DNA of 46,487 nucleotides from Chengkuizengella marina (GCF_009910845.1 NZ_SIJB01000036.1:1-46487); one strand, 5' to 3'; numbered from the stretch's first letter, positions 34,385-43,753 are shown. A program made the numbers and translations. Notes: generated by a model not told the origin, from the letters alone.

Positions 34385-34410
34385 AAAAACCTTGCCTTTT
34401 GGCAAGGTTT
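34385..34410. terminator. first of two adjacent hairpins
   Basis: AAACCTTGCC (34387-34396) pairs perfectly with GGCAAGGTTT (34401-34410) around TTTT. On the minus strand it ends TTTTT, so it can act on leftward transcripts coming from the unknown gene at 34541. Apart from the two hairpins, the 312-bp gap 34229-34540 shows nothing. Confidence 0.6.
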
Positions 34411-34453
34411 AAAAGTGAATCTTTATACATTCCTTAAAGTAAAAAGTAATTTA

Positions 34454-34508
34454 CAAGTTAAAAAGGACGATCTAGACAACTTTAATACAGATCGTCTTTT
34501 TTAACTTG
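34454..34508. terminator. long 20-bp hairpin, bidirectional terminator
   Basis: A 20-nt arm (34454-34473) pairs with 34489-34508 through its whole length, with one G-U pair and a 15-nt loop. The core is GACGATCT/AGATCGTC; the outer part contains A- and T-tracts within the stem, as in a bidirectional terminator. It begins 33 bp downstream of the leftward gene at 34541. Confidence 0.7.
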
Positions 34509-34540
34509 CAAGCGTGTTTAATCCAATGTTCATTATTTAC

Positions 34541-35137
34541 CTAACCTTCCAATAAAATAAATTCATGACTCAAATTCCTTAACCTTTCCTTACAGGTTTT
34601 AATTTCATCTTCGCTTCCATCAATCAGAAGCTTATGAAGCATAGTTAATTCTATATCTAATTCATAACGCAATATCGGAATTCTTTCTTCAATACGGGAA
34701 GATTCAAATGCCTGAATAACAGCCTCTAATGTGATATAAGGATCCTTTTGATAAAGTACCTTTTGTTCAACTCCATTAATTTCAACCGTTCTAATAATTT
34801 CACCAAACATGATATTTTCAATTAAAATTTGAGAGTCTAAAAACCTTTTTACTATAGCATGCCCTTTAGAGTTCTCTATCATTTTTTCCATTAGTTCGGC
34901 TAACCTTCTATCAGTAATGGAGTAATTTCCTATCATTTTAAAACGTTCGTTCATTCGTTCAAATTTTAATTTTAGAAGTTTTTTTCCTAAACGAATTGAA
35001 ATAATAAAATACTTATCATTTTCATTCCAATATAATGAATAACCTTCTTCAATCAAATTGGTTATAAAATTCTGAATTAGTTTACGGTCAAAACGCAACT
35101 CCAGGTTGCAATATTCCACTTCATAACTTTGTTTCAC
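34541..35137 (-). CDS. conserved hypothetical protein, function unknown
   Basis: A 198-residue soluble protein that I cannot assign to a functional family. The sequence is charged and mostly alpha/beta, with YSITDRRLAELMEKMIENSK and SKGHAIVKRFLDSQILIENI in the middle and a C-terminal helical, coiled-coil-like segment (about 150-198, ELDIELTMLHKLLIDGSEDE). It resembles a conserved Paenibacillaceae family that I remember being labelled, without evident reason, as a nonribosomal-peptide-synthetase module; no NRPS motif is present. The GTG start at 35137 has GAGGAGG 6 nt upstream. It stands alone between the exporter operon and a double terminator. Confidence 0.75.
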   Translation of the reverse strand: MKQSYEVEYCNLELRFDRKLIQNFITNLIEEGYSLYWNENDKYFIISIRLGKKLLKLKFERMNERFKMIGNYSITDRRLAELMEKMIENSKGHAIVKRFLDSQILIENIMFGEIIRTVEINGVEQKVLYQKDPYITLEAVIQAFESSRIEERIPILRYELDIELTMLHKLLIDGSEDEIKTCKERLRNLSHEFILLEG

Positions 35138-35375
35138 GGCAATCCTCCTCAGTATTTCATTATTTTTATCTAAATAACAGAAATTTCTGAAAATTTCTTG
35201 TTATTTATATTATACTGAATTATATGTTTTCGCAACTTGGTTTAATGTTTAAAAACAAAAAAAAGAGCCCCCTCTGGTTGCCCTGTTTATTTGCATATTT
35301 ATGAATAATGATTTAAAGTCAAATTTTTTTTAAACTAGCTAAATGAATTCATCATATTGCTAGTTATCTTTATTA

Positions 35376-36521
35376 TTATGTTTCTACAGGTTTAAAAACA
35401 GCAGAACCAAAACCAATTAATATCACGGCAAATAATAATAACACCAAGAGATGAATACTTACATCTGATAATTCCTGGCCCATTGCCATTTTTTGAACTG
35501 CTTCAATAGCCCATTTTTGAGGAACGATATTAGCTAATTTTTGCATGAAATCCGGCATGATTTCAATAGGCCAAAAACAACCCCCAATCATACAAGTCGG
35601 TACAACAATTAATGGAGTAATATTACTCAATATTTTAATATTATTTACTGTACTAGCTATAGCAGTGGCTATCCCCATAGAAGCCAGCATGAAAAATGAT
35701 AAAATAATCAATAACTTACCAAAAGAAACACCATAATCAAATCCTACAATATATTTTGTAAACATAAGCAAAAATATGATTTGTAAACTTCCGATGAGAA
35801 AACTTCCTAAAAAGTGTCCAAGAACAATTTCATAACGTCGAATCGGAGCTGTATATATTCTCATCATCGTTTGATTCGTACGATCTTCCAATATTAAAGT
35901 AACAGAACTTACTATTAATCCCATAAGAAACATAATCATGAATCCCAATATTGAATTAAGACCTGGTCTATAACTCTCATTAAATTTCGTATAAACAGTG
36001 CTCACTTGATTTTTGTTAACTTGTTCCATCAATGCTTCCATCGTAGACTGTATTGAATCCCCAGTGCTATCTATTTGTTTTAGCTGTTCTATAGATTGAG
36101 TAAACTGATTTATTCGAAGGTCCAATCTTTGTTTTAGTGCAAAACTCTCTGCATTTTGATTAAGCTGATATAATGTTAGATTGATACTTGTTTCATTAAA
36201 TAGGTTTTGAGTAAGATCTTTATGAATCACGATTGCAAAGTTAACTTTACCATTAACAACCCACTCTTTGACTTCTTCAACTTCTTGTGCAGCTAATAAT
36301 TCATATTCACTAAAAGAAGATAAATGAAGAATTAATTCTTTTCCTAACAATCCATTATCTAAGTTTAAATAAGCTACTTTATAATTTTCAGTATAGTCTC
36401 TATCAAAAATAAAAATAATTACGGTCATAACGATGACGGGAATCAGAATAATGGTAAGAAAACCTTTTATTGTACCTATCATTCTTTTCAACATATTAAG
36501 AGCTATAATCACACTATTCAT
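35376..36521 (-). CDS. ABC-2 type exporter permease, second copy
   Basis: A 381-residue membrane protein of the ABC-2 exporter permease family. One N-terminal helix is followed by a large extracellular domain (about 40-185) and five C-terminal helices, with LEDRTNQTMMRIYTAPIRRY before the helix bundle. It resembles LnrN/YfiN in the B. subtilis linearmycin-exporter LnrLMN. It overlaps the preceding permease gene by 8 bp and would pair with it. The substrate cannot be read; lipophilic or membrane-active antibiotics are the obvious candidates by analogy. Confidence 0.85.
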   Translation of the reverse strand: MNSVIIALNMLKRMIGTIKGFLTIILIPVIVMTVIIFIFDRDYTENYKVAYLNLDNGLLGKELILHLSSFSEYELLAAQEVEEVKEWVVNGKVNFAIVIHKDLTQNLFNETSINLTLYQLNQNAESFALKQRLDLRINQFTQSIEQLKQIDSTGDSIQSTMEALMEQVNKNQVSTVYTKFNESYRPGLNSILGFMIMFLMGLIVSSVTLILEDRTNQTMMRIYTAPIRRYEIVLGHFLGSFLIGSLQIIFLLMFTKYIVGFDYGVSFGKLLIILSFFMLASMGIATAIASTVNNIKILSNITPLIVVPTCMIGGCFWPIEIMPDFMQKLANIVPQKWAIEAVQKMAMGQELSDVSIHLLVLLLFAVILIGFGSAVFKPVET

Positions 36522-37698
36522 GATATCCCACCTTCCAATAAATCAATCCAGCTGTTAATGCTAAAACTAAACTTGTACTTCCAATTACCCCCATATTTCT
36601 GATAATCATCGTTGAATCACTTTCTATCATTAAACGAATTAAAGTATTGGATGACCAATAATTAATGGAAAATTTCCCTAACGAATTCAAAAAATCACCT
36701 AAATTAGGAATCATGCCTCCACTTAAAAAAGTCATAACAAAAATTAATGCCTGGTATATTGCTATGATTGATTTAGATGATTGTAACAAAGAGGTTAAAA
36801 TAACCCCGATACTAGTAGAAGATACGATCGTTAAAATGATTACACCAAATAATGTAATATAATCATCACCCCAATCTACCCCATAAACAAAAGTTGAAAA
36901 AGATATAATAACCATCGCTTGTATTAAAGAAAAAATACCCACACCTAACAGTTTCCCAATGATAATTGTATTTGAATGTAAGGGAATTGAATTCAGCCTA
37001 AGCAAAGTAAATGCCTCTTTTTCTTCAGCTAAACTAATAGCTGCAGCCATTCCTGAAAACAACAAGAACATTACTAACATGGTTACTGCATAATATTGAA
37101 TCGCTGAAGTACTTCCCTCATTTTTTTGCAAGCTACCAATTTTTACATGATTTGAATATTGCAAGTTTAAATTCTGATCCGTAAATAAGGATTCTTGCAA
37201 TGTTTCTGGTCCCAATACAAAAACTCTTGCTTGCATTTCATTCACTTGGCTTATGAAAGACTCAAATATCGTTCTAGCAACTAAATTTTTTTCTATAGAC
37301 TCCCCTTCGATAAATTCCCAACTAGTTAACCTTGCACTTATAACAGAATCACTAAAGTCAGCTGGCACTACTATCCCGTAGTCTATTTCTCTACTTTCAT
37401 ATTTTTCAAATAGTTCTTCTCTTGTTTTAATTAAATTTACTGAGACATAAGAATGAATAGGAGGAGAAAACAGAAAATCTGAGATTGTTTGATTAAAAAC
37501 TCCCTGATCTTTATTCAACACACCTACCTTCACTTTCTCCAACTTTTCATTCTCTCCAGAGGGTTGAAACACACCTGAAAGTGCAGTACCTAAAATTAAA
37601 ATCAATAATAATGGCAAGCCCAACATAATGAGTAGGATGGAACGCATTCTAAAAAAACGGATAAGCTCATAACCTGCTATTGTAAATATATTCTTCAT
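36514..37698 (-). CDS. ABC-2 type exporter permease, first copy
   Basis: A 394-residue permease with the same plan as its neighbour: helix at about 15-40, extracellular domain to about 205, then EEKEAFTLLRLNSIPL and a bundle of about five helices. It corresponds to LnrM/YfiM of the Bacillus linearmycin system. The start ATG at 37698 has AGGAGG upstream and is 11 bp after the ATPase gene stop. Together with the second permease it forms the heterodimeric membrane part. Confidence 0.85.
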   Translation of the reverse strand: MKNIFTIAGYELIRFFRMRSILLIMLGLPLLLILILGTALSGVFQPSGENEKLEKVKVGVLNKDQGVFNQTISDFLFSPPIHSYVSVNLIKTREELFEKYESREIDYGIVVPADFSDSVISARLTSWEFIEGESIEKNLVARTIFESFISQVNEMQARVFVLGPETLQESLFTDQNLNLQYSNHVKIGSLQKNEGSTSAIQYYAVTMLVMFLLFSGMAAAISLAEEKEAFTLLRLNSIPLHSNTIIIGKLLGVGIFSLIQAMVIISFSTFVYGVDWGDDYITLFGVIILTIVSSTSIGVILTSLLQSSKSIIAIYQALIFVMTFLSGGMIPNLGDFLNSLGKFSINYWSSNTLIRLMIESDSTMIIRNMGVIGSTSLVLALTAGLIYWKVGYHE

Positions 37699-37709
37699 GC
37701 TAACTCCTC

Positions 37710-38645
37710 CTAATCCCTTAAAGTGCGACCTGTTAGTGATAAAAATAACGATTCTAAATTAGGTTCTTCCCTTTGCAAAGTTTGGATTTTTACATCATGT
37801 TTGGATAAAATGAATAAAATATCTTGCAAGTAAGTTTGTGAAGAATTTATAAATATTTCAATTGTCTGCTCAGTTGCTGTAACTTCTTTTATTTGAGGAT
37901 GTACATCTAATTCAAAAATGGCTTCACTAGGAATATGATCTACAAAGAGTGTTATCTTTTCATCCTGTTTATTTTGATCTTTTAATTCTTGTACTGAACC
38001 CAAAGCAATCAATCGACCAGAATCTATGATCCCTACCCTTGTACAAATAGATTCAATCTCTTCCATATAATGACTTGTATAAATAATGGTAGAACCCATT
38101 TCGTTTAATTTTTTTACAGATTCTAAAATATGATTGCGGGATTGAGGGTCAATACCTACTGTAGGTTCATCCATGATGATTAACTTTGGTTGGTGAACTA
38201 TAGCACAAGCGATGTTTAACCTTCTTTTCATTCCTCCTGAAAATTTTTCAGGTCTTTCATTTTGTCGATCTGTTAACCCAACAAATTGTAAAGCCTCATT
38301 TACTTTATTTTTTAAATCCTTACCTCTTAAACCATATAATTTTCCGAAAAACAATATATTTTCTCTTGCACTTAAGTTTTCATATATCGCTAATTCCTGA
38401 GGAACTAAACCCAGTCTTTTTTTAACCTCAATTGGATTTGAATTCACAGATATACCATCTACATATATTTGACCTTGATCCATTTTTAATAACCCACAAA
38501 TCATTTTAATCGCTGAGCTTTTACCTGCTCCATTTGGTCCAAGTAATCCAAATATTTCGTATTTATCAACCTTAAAGCTTAAATGATCTACTGATATCAA
38601 ATCATCATAACGTTTCACCACTTTTTCACATTGAATAAAAGTCAT
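37710..38645 (-). CDS. ABC transporter ATP-binding protein
   Basis: A 311-residue ATPase that powers the two permeases. Motifs: Walker A GPNGAGKSS (36-44), Q-loop VPQE, signature FSGGMKRR (135-142), Walker B LIIMDEP (155-161), and the switch histidine in IYTSHYMEEIE. The C-terminal extension beyond about 220 is typical of drug and lantibiotic exporters of the DrrA/LnrL/CcmA group. The ATG at 38645 has AAAGGAG upstream. Transcription is divergent from the histidine kinase gene 199 bp away. Confidence 0.93.
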   Translation of the reverse strand: MTFIQCEKVVKRYDDLISVDHLSFKVDKYEIFGLLGPNGAGKSSAIKMICGLLKMDQGQIYVDGISVNSNPIEVKKRLGLVPQELAIYENLSARENILFFGKLYGLRGKDLKNKVNEALQFVGLTDRQNERPEKFSGGMKRRLNIACAIVHQPKLIIMDEPTVGIDPQSRNHILESVKKLNEMGSTIIYTSHYMEEIESICTRVGIIDSGRLIALGSVQELKDQNKQDEKITLFVDHIPSEAIFELDVHPQIKEVTATEQTIEIFINSSQTYLQDILFILSKHDVKIQTLQREEPNLESLFLSLTGRTLRD

Positions 38646-38720
38646 TTTTGTTCAACTCCTTTATTCTATAGTAGCTTATTGAAAATAAATCCACACCTAG
38701 ATCAAGTCATATAATCTTCA

Positions 38721-38773
38721 TGACAAAAGTCACTTTCCTCATTTCACCTAATAAATATGTTCTATGTTATAAT
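38721..38773 (+). promoter_or_regulatory. kinase-operon promoter and palindromic candidate operator
   Basis: TATGTTATAAT gives an extended -10 (TATAAT 38768-38773). About 36 bp upstream is a perfect palindrome, TGACAAAAGTCA (38721-38732), placed between the divergent kinase and exporter genes. It is a reasonable site for the LuxR-type response regulator, but this is not demonstrated. Confidence 0.4.
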
Positions 38774-38844
38774 TTCATCAAAGTCTTTCATTATGAAATG
38801 ATATATCAGCTTATTATAAAATTTTATGTTAAGAGGTATATAAT

Positions 38845-40005
38845 TTGAAATATCAGCTTTCAGTGTTTCACTATCTGTTTATCATTATCACGGCACTTGG
38901 TACCTTATTTCTAAACACAGAAATTGATGCCCCCATTTTTACTTTATTCATTTTATTACTTATTTTTATAAAACAAGCGAAAAACTATTACAGCTCAACT
39001 AAACTACTTCCTTGGTTTATTTTAATAGAAACAGGATATATTTTTTGGTTAAACTACCAATTTCAAGGCATCTTATTCATTCTTTTTTTTATTACTATTT
39101 CTTCAATCTTTAGGCTTAAATCTAAGCTTCAGTGGTTTTTTATCATAGGTCAATGGATATTATTAAATTTCTTACTAATTCAACAACCACCTAGTCTTCT
39201 CCTTGTAATGAATCTATTATATGTAATGACTTCCTTATTGTATTGGAACATTCATTCATTAACATATAAACAAAAAGATATGACATATTTATATGATCAG
39301 TTAAGAGGTAAACACTATGAATTAGAGGCTGCTAGGAAAAGAATTAAAGAATATGCTTCCGAAGTAGAAAAAATGGCACAAATAGAAGAGCGCAATCGAA
39401 TATCTAAAGAAATTCATGATGAACTCGGCCATCAACTAATTCGAGCAAAAATGATGATGGAAGCAGCTTTGCCGCTCGTACAAGATCACCCCAAAAAGAG
39501 TATGATTTTACTTGAACAAATAAAGGACCAGCTTTCGAATAATATGGAAACTTTACGTAAAACAGTTCGAAATATGAAACCAGATGATCATAAAATTCAT
39601 CAATATTCCTTAAATTATTTAATTGATCAGTTTGCAAAAAGCTGTAATATAAAAATTCAATATGATGTGAAAGGACTAGCCTATCCATTATATCCAAGTG
39701 CAGAATTAACATTATATAGAAACGTACAAGAAGCAATGACAAATGCTGTGAAACATGCTCATGCGACTGAAATAAATATCAGATTGGAATTCCACACTCA
39801 TTTTATTGAATTTTTAATAAGTAATAATGGAGAAATGCCTATGAAAAAGTTAAGAAAAGGACTAGGTTTAAGAGGGATGGAAGAACGGATAGAATTATTA
39901 GGCGGAGAGATGTCTATTGAATCTTCTAATTTATTTATCGTAAACATGAGGCTTCCACGGAAATATATTGAGATTCAACAAACAAATGAACGGAGTGAGT
40001 TGTAA
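38845..40005 (+). CDS. sensor histidine kinase (HisKA_3, LnrJ/YfiJ-like)
   Basis: A 386-residue membrane kinase. Five or so hydrophobic helices fill residues 5-140 with almost no extracellular loop, the intramembrane-sensing layout. A coiled coil (145-180) leads to the phosphoacceptor motif EIHDELGHQ with His191. The ATPase domain has NAVKHAHATEI and GLGLRGMEERIELLGG. The start is TTG at 38845 behind AGAGG. The stop is 1 bp before the response-regulator ATG. By analogy with LnrJK it should detect a membrane-active compound and switch on the divergent exporter. Confidence 0.92.
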   Translation: MKYQLSVFHYLFIIITALGTLFLNTEIDAPIFTLFILLLIFIKQAKNYYSSTKLLPWFILIETGYIFWLNYQFQGILFILFFITISSIFRLKSKLQWFFIIGQWILLNFLLIQQPPSLLLVMNLLYVMTSLLYWNIHSLTYKQKDMTYLYDQLRGKHYELEAARKRIKEYASEVEKMAQIEERNRISKEIHDELGHQLIRAKMMMEAALPLVQDHPKKSMILLEQIKDQLSNNMETLRKTVRNMKPDDHKIHQYSLNYLIDQFAKSCNIKIQYDVKGLAYPLYPSAELTLYRNVQEAMTNAVKHAHATEINIRLEFHTHFIEFLISNNGEMPMKKLRKGLGLRGMEERIELLGGEMSIESSNLFIVNMRLPRKYIEIQQTNERSEL

Positions 40006-40006
40006 C

Positions 40007-40660
40007 ATGATCCATCTATTAATCGTTGATGATGACCCCTTTATAAGAGAGAGTCTACAAATCATTTTTGAGAACTATGCAGAAAACGAGATTAAGGTTT
40101 TGGGAACATGTTCAAATGGAAAAGAAGCTTTAAGTTTCATCAAACAAAATCCTAAAGTTAACATTGTATTAATGGATGTTAGAATGCCTATTTGTGATGG
40201 AGTAGAAGGAACTAAAATCATCAAACAAAACTTTTCTAATGTGGCAATACTCATTTTAACCACATTTGACGATGATGAATATATAATTCAAGCTTTAAAA
40301 AATGGTGCAAATGGCTATATGATGAAAAATATTCCACCTAAGCAAATTATTGAAGGAATAAAATCCGTAATGCAAGGAAACCTTCTCATCCATCCCAATA
40401 TAGCAAAGAAACTAACTAGTTTTTTACAACATAAACCTAACCCTGTTCCAAAAGATAAGATTCTGGAATCCTATCAATTGTCAAAAACTGAACAAAAAAT
40501 AATAGAACAAATTTCTGAAGGTTTATCAAATAAAGAAATTGCAGAAGTATTATTTTTAAGTGAAGGCACAATTAAAAACTATATCACTACGATTTTACAT
40601 AAGCTTTCATTAAGGGATCGAACACAAATTGCTATTTTTTATTTAAAAAATAAAGGTTGA
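40007..40660 (+). CDS. NarL/LuxR-type response regulator (LnrK-like)
   Basis: A 217-residue regulator with an N-terminal receiver domain (acidic DDD at 8-10, phosphoacceptor Asp57 in LMDVRMP, Thr in ILTTFDDDEY, Lys in MMKNIPP) and a C-terminal LuxR helix-turn-helix (about 150-212, with LSKTEQKIIEQISEGLSNKE and FLSEGTIKNY). I start at ATG 40007, with GGAGTGAG upstream and 1 bp after the kinase stop; the frame upstream is shadowed by the kinase end. It should bind DNA when phosphorylated, most likely between the two divergent operons. Confidence 0.94.
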   Translation: MIHLLIVDDDPFIRESLQIIFENYAENEIKVLGTCSNGKEALSFIKQNPKVNIVLMDVRMPICDGVEGTKIIKQNFSNVAILILTTFDDDEYIIQALKNGANGYMMKNIPPKQIIEGIKSVMQGNLLIHPNIAKKLTSFLQHKPNPVPKDKILESYQLSKTEQKIIEQISEGLSNKEIAEVLFLSEGTIKNYITTILHKLSLRDRTQIAIFYLKNKG

Positions 40661-40669
40661 TTGGAAAAC

Positions 40670-41461
40670 TCAATATGCTTTAACCATTCCTCCATCAATA
40701 ACAAAGGATTGTCCAGTCACATAAGTATTTGCACCTGAAGCCAAGAAAACTACCATTTTTGCAAACTCTGACGGTTCTCCATAACGTCCAAGTGGAATAG
40801 ATGCTTCAATTCCTGATTTAATTTCTTCTATTGTTTTACCTTGCTTTTCTGCAAGTATTCCATCTAATTGTGCTAATCTATCTGTGCCAATTCTCCCCGG
40901 ACCCACTGTATTGATTAAAATATTATCAGATGCAAGCTCTTGTGATAAACTTTTTGCTAGTCCAACAATACCAGTACGAAACGTATTAGATAGAATCAGG
41001 TTATCTATGGGTTGTTTTATGGAAGAAGAGGCAAAGTTTATAATATGACCATGCTGTTGTTTTTTCATATAAGGTAATACTTCACGAATCGTTCGAATAA
41101 AACTTAATAGATTTAATTCAAAAGCATATAACCAATCCTCATCAGTCATTTGATCAAATGTTCCAGCTGGAGGTCCACCTGCATTATTTATTAATACGTC
41201 CACCGTGCCAAAGCTCTCTACAGCTTTATTGACCATTCGTTTTATATCATCTATTTTTGTAATATCACAAACGAGAAAATGTACATTCTTGTTTCCTGTT
41301 TCCTTTTCTATATCATGCTTCGTTTTTGCTAACTCCTCCTCATTTCGACTTGATATAATAACATATGCCCCTTCTTTTGCAAATTCCAGTGCCGTTGCTT
41401 TACCTAGTCCTTTACTGCCTGCTGTAATAATTACCGATTTCCCTTTCAAGTTTAAATCCAC
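40670..41461 (-). CDS. short-chain dehydrogenase/reductase, atypical active site
   Basis: A 263-residue SDR with a Rossmann fold: TAGSKGLGKATA (13-24) for cofactor, NNAGGPPAG, the serine region NFASSS (142-147) and a C-terminal GQSFVIDGGMV. The usual Tyr-x-x-x-Lys is replaced: the equivalent stretch reads LSNTFRTG, with Ser158 and Arg162 at those positions. Related SDRs with LSN-xx-R are known as a distinct group, so this is a subfamily trait. The substrate is unknown; automatic labels such as 3-oxoacyl-ACP reductase should be doubted. It is convergent with the response regulator, 9 bp apart. Confidence 0.88.
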   Translation of the reverse strand: MDLNLKGKSVIITAGSKGLGKATALEFAKEGAYVIISSRNEEELAKTKHDIEKETGNKNVHFLVCDITKIDDIKRMVNKAVESFGTVDVLINNAGGPPAGTFDQMTDEDWLYAFELNLLSFIRTIREVLPYMKKQQHGHIINFASSSIKQPIDNLILSNTFRTGIVGLAKSLSQELASDNILINTVGPGRIGTDRLAQLDGILAEKQGKTIEEIKSGIEASIPLGRYGEPSEFAKMVVFLASGANTYVTGQSFVIDGGMVKAY

Positions 41462-41543
41462 TTTCTATCATCCTTTCAATTCCAACTAACTTATATTATT
41501 CAATATAACATAATTTAGATTTTTCCATTAAAAAGAGTTATTT

Positions 41544-41573
41544 ATAATGGAAAAAATGTGTGAACTCCATTAT
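41544..41573 (-). terminator. weak hairpin at the end of the TRAP operon
   Basis: ATAATGGA (41544-41551) and TCCATTAT (41566-41573) form a perfect 8-bp stem with a 14-nt loop that overlaps the permease stop. It lacks a strong T-run on the minus strand, so the assignment is tentative. Confidence 0.3.
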
Positions 41574-43732
41574 TTTGAGGAAATAGTAGGTGTTGAATTT
41601 ATGCCTTTGGAATAAGTATTTATAAATAAAACCATGAGAAAAACAGCTACTCCAATAAGATTAATAACCACTCCATTAGGATAAATAAGAAATAACGCTC
41701 CTGCTCCTGAGCAAAATCTTAACCAAATAGGAATTTTCTTTAAAAAATAACCTTCTGCAGATACAGATAATAAGAACACACCCATTACTGTTGTCAAAAT
41801 GATCATAAACAATTTTAATGGCGTGAAGTCTATCATTAATATCTCATGTGAAAATACAAATATAAAAGGCACTATAAATCCTGCAATAGCTAGTTTCATA
41901 GCATTAAACCCAGTCCTAGTTGGATCTCCTCCACTTATACCTGCTCCTGCAAAAGCTGCCAGTGCAACAGGAGGTGTGATATTCGCAAAGATACCAAAGT
42001 AAAAAACAAACATATGCGCAACAAATATGGCTGTCTCTGGTGAACCTGCAAGCTCCCTAAATAAAGGTAACTGCAAAAGAATAGGTGCAGCCATTGTACT
42101 TGTAATCACATAAGTAGGTATACTTGGCAAACCCATTCCGAGAATAATAGAGGTAAGCATTGTTAATAACAGTGTAATGATCAACTGTATAAGTGGACTC
42201 TCAACTACAGATCCAATACTAACTACACTATTTGCAATTTCAAGGGCAATTCCTGTTAATGATGCTATACCCACTATGATTCCTACAGCCCCACAGGCTA
42301 TCGCTACAGGGATTGTAGTTTTCGCCCCGTCTTCAAGTGCATTCAAACAATCTTTTAACTCCATTTCCTCAGACTGTAACTTTAAATTTTTCCTTAATAT
42401 ATTTATAACTAAAGGTATCAATATAATGAGTAGTAACTCCCACCAATCTTTTCTTAATGTTGGAATAGACTGACCATTAAACACTGTTAATATTTGCGAT
42501 TGAAAAATCATAAATATTGAAATTCCTGTAATCATAGGTAGAAGCTGCTTTGATCCCGAAATGACAATATTGGCTATAATCGACCAGAACGCAGCGTAAA
42601 AAGGAGTTTTACCAGAAAATAATAAGTATAATAAAATGATCATAGGTATAATAAGATGTCCACGCTCAATCAATACCTCTTTAACAGTAGGCAGTTCTTT
42701 TTTAGGTAACCCTGTAAGACCTTGTTTTGCAGCTCGAAAATGCACCTGTAATAAAATACCAATATAAAATAATAAAGCAGGAATAATTCCGGCAAGAATG
42801 ATTTTTGTATATGGAATGTTCAAATTTTCAGCCATGATAAAAGCAGCGGCTCCCATGATTGGAGGTAAGATTTGTCCACCAACACTTGCAGCAGACTCAA
42901 CCGCCCCAGCAAAGTTTTTGTGATAGCCTATTTTTTTCATGAGTGGTATTGTAAATGTACCTGTTGTTACTACATTCGCAATAGCAGATCCATTAATGGA
43001 GCCAAGAAACCCACTTGCAATAACTGCTACTTTAGCTGGTCCTCCCTTTGTATGTCCAGCGACTGCCATTGCTAGATCATTAAATAATCTCCCTAACCCT
43101 GATCGACTTAAAAACGCTCCAAATAATATAAATAAAATAATGTAACTAGCAGAAATACCTATCGCTGTACCAAGAATTCCTTCCGTTATGAACACCAAAT
43201 GAGCAATGATGCTCTTAGAAACTATGAGTACTTTATTAAAGGTTAACTCAGGATATATAGACAATTTCACATAAAAACCGTATAGTAGGAACCCTGAAGC
43301 AAGTAATGTTAATCCCATTCCTGTTATTCTTCTTGTTATTTCTAACAATAAAATGAGGATGACAATCCCAATAATAAAATCAAAATTATTGATTCTACCC
43401 CCAGACTCGATAATTCTCTCAGCTGTTAGAATCATATAAATACCTGTAAACATGGTTACACCAGCAAATATATAATCCATGATTAGTACCTTGTTTTTAT
43501 TGCTTTTTTTTATAAACGGATAAAGAACAAACCCTATAGTCATCAGTATAAAAAGGTGGATGCTTCTCTGCTTCACATCAACAAATGGTCCTGCGTAAGA
43601 TGTATACAAATGAAATATTGATATACCAATCAGAAATACTGCAATTAAAAATGTTATCTTTTTCCCTAAATGACTTCTTACATTACTTTCACGATCGAGA
43701 TCTTCAACTGGTTGTTGTAATTCTTTATCCAC
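41570..43732 (-). CDS. TRAP transporter fused permease (DctQM)
   Basis: A 720-residue polytopic protein that combines the small (DctQ) and large (DctM) subunits of a TAXI-type tripartite ATP-independent transporter. The first 130 or so residues hold four helices; the large domain has the family blocks GRLFNDLAMAVAGHTKGGPAKVA-like, NGSAIANVVTTGTFTIPLM, GAVESAASVGGQILPPIMGA and MGLPSIPTYVI, ending in further helices. It is driven by an ion gradient and receives substrate from the TAXI binding protein encoded two genes upstream. The substrate cannot be read; C4-dicarboxylates or amino acids are common for the class. Confidence 0.94.
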   Translation of the reverse strand: MDKELQQPVEDLDRESNVRSHLGKKITFLIAVFLIGISIFHLYTSYAGPFVDVKQRSIHLFILMTIGFVLYPFIKKSNKNKVLIMDYIFAGVTMFTGIYMILTAERIIESGGRINNFDFIIGIVILILLLEITRRITGMGLTLLASGFLLYGFYVKLSIYPELTFNKVLIVSKSIIAHLVFITEGILGTAIGISASYIILFILFGAFLSRSGLGRLFNDLAMAVAGHTKGGPAKVAVIASGFLGSINGSAIANVVTTGTFTIPLMKKIGYHKNFAGAVESAASVGGQILPPIMGAAAFIMAENLNIPYTKIILAGIIPALLFYIGILLQVHFRAAKQGLTGLPKKELPTVKEVLIERGHLIIPMIILLYLLFSGKTPFYAAFWSIIANIVISGSKQLLPMITGISIFMIFQSQILTVFNGQSIPTLRKDWWELLLIILIPLVINILRKNLKLQSEEMELKDCLNALEDGAKTTIPVAIACGAVGIIVGIASLTGIALEIANSVVSIGSVVESPLIQLIITLLLTMLTSIILGMGLPSIPTYVITSTMAAPILLQLPLFRELAGSPETAIFVAHMFVFYFGIFANITPPVALAAFAGAGISGGDPTRTGFNAMKLAIAGFIVPFIFVFSHEILMIDFTPLKLFMIILTTVMGVFLLSVSAEGYFLKKIPIWLRFCSGAGALFLIYPNGVVINLIGVAVFLMVLFINTYSKGINSTPTISSK

Positions 43733-43753
43733 ATACTCACCTCACAATAATAT

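Noticed and set aside
34541-35137. Nonribosomal peptide synthetase module
   Set aside because: I recall such a label on similar proteins, but there is no carrier-protein serine motif, adenylation core or condensation HHxxxDG.
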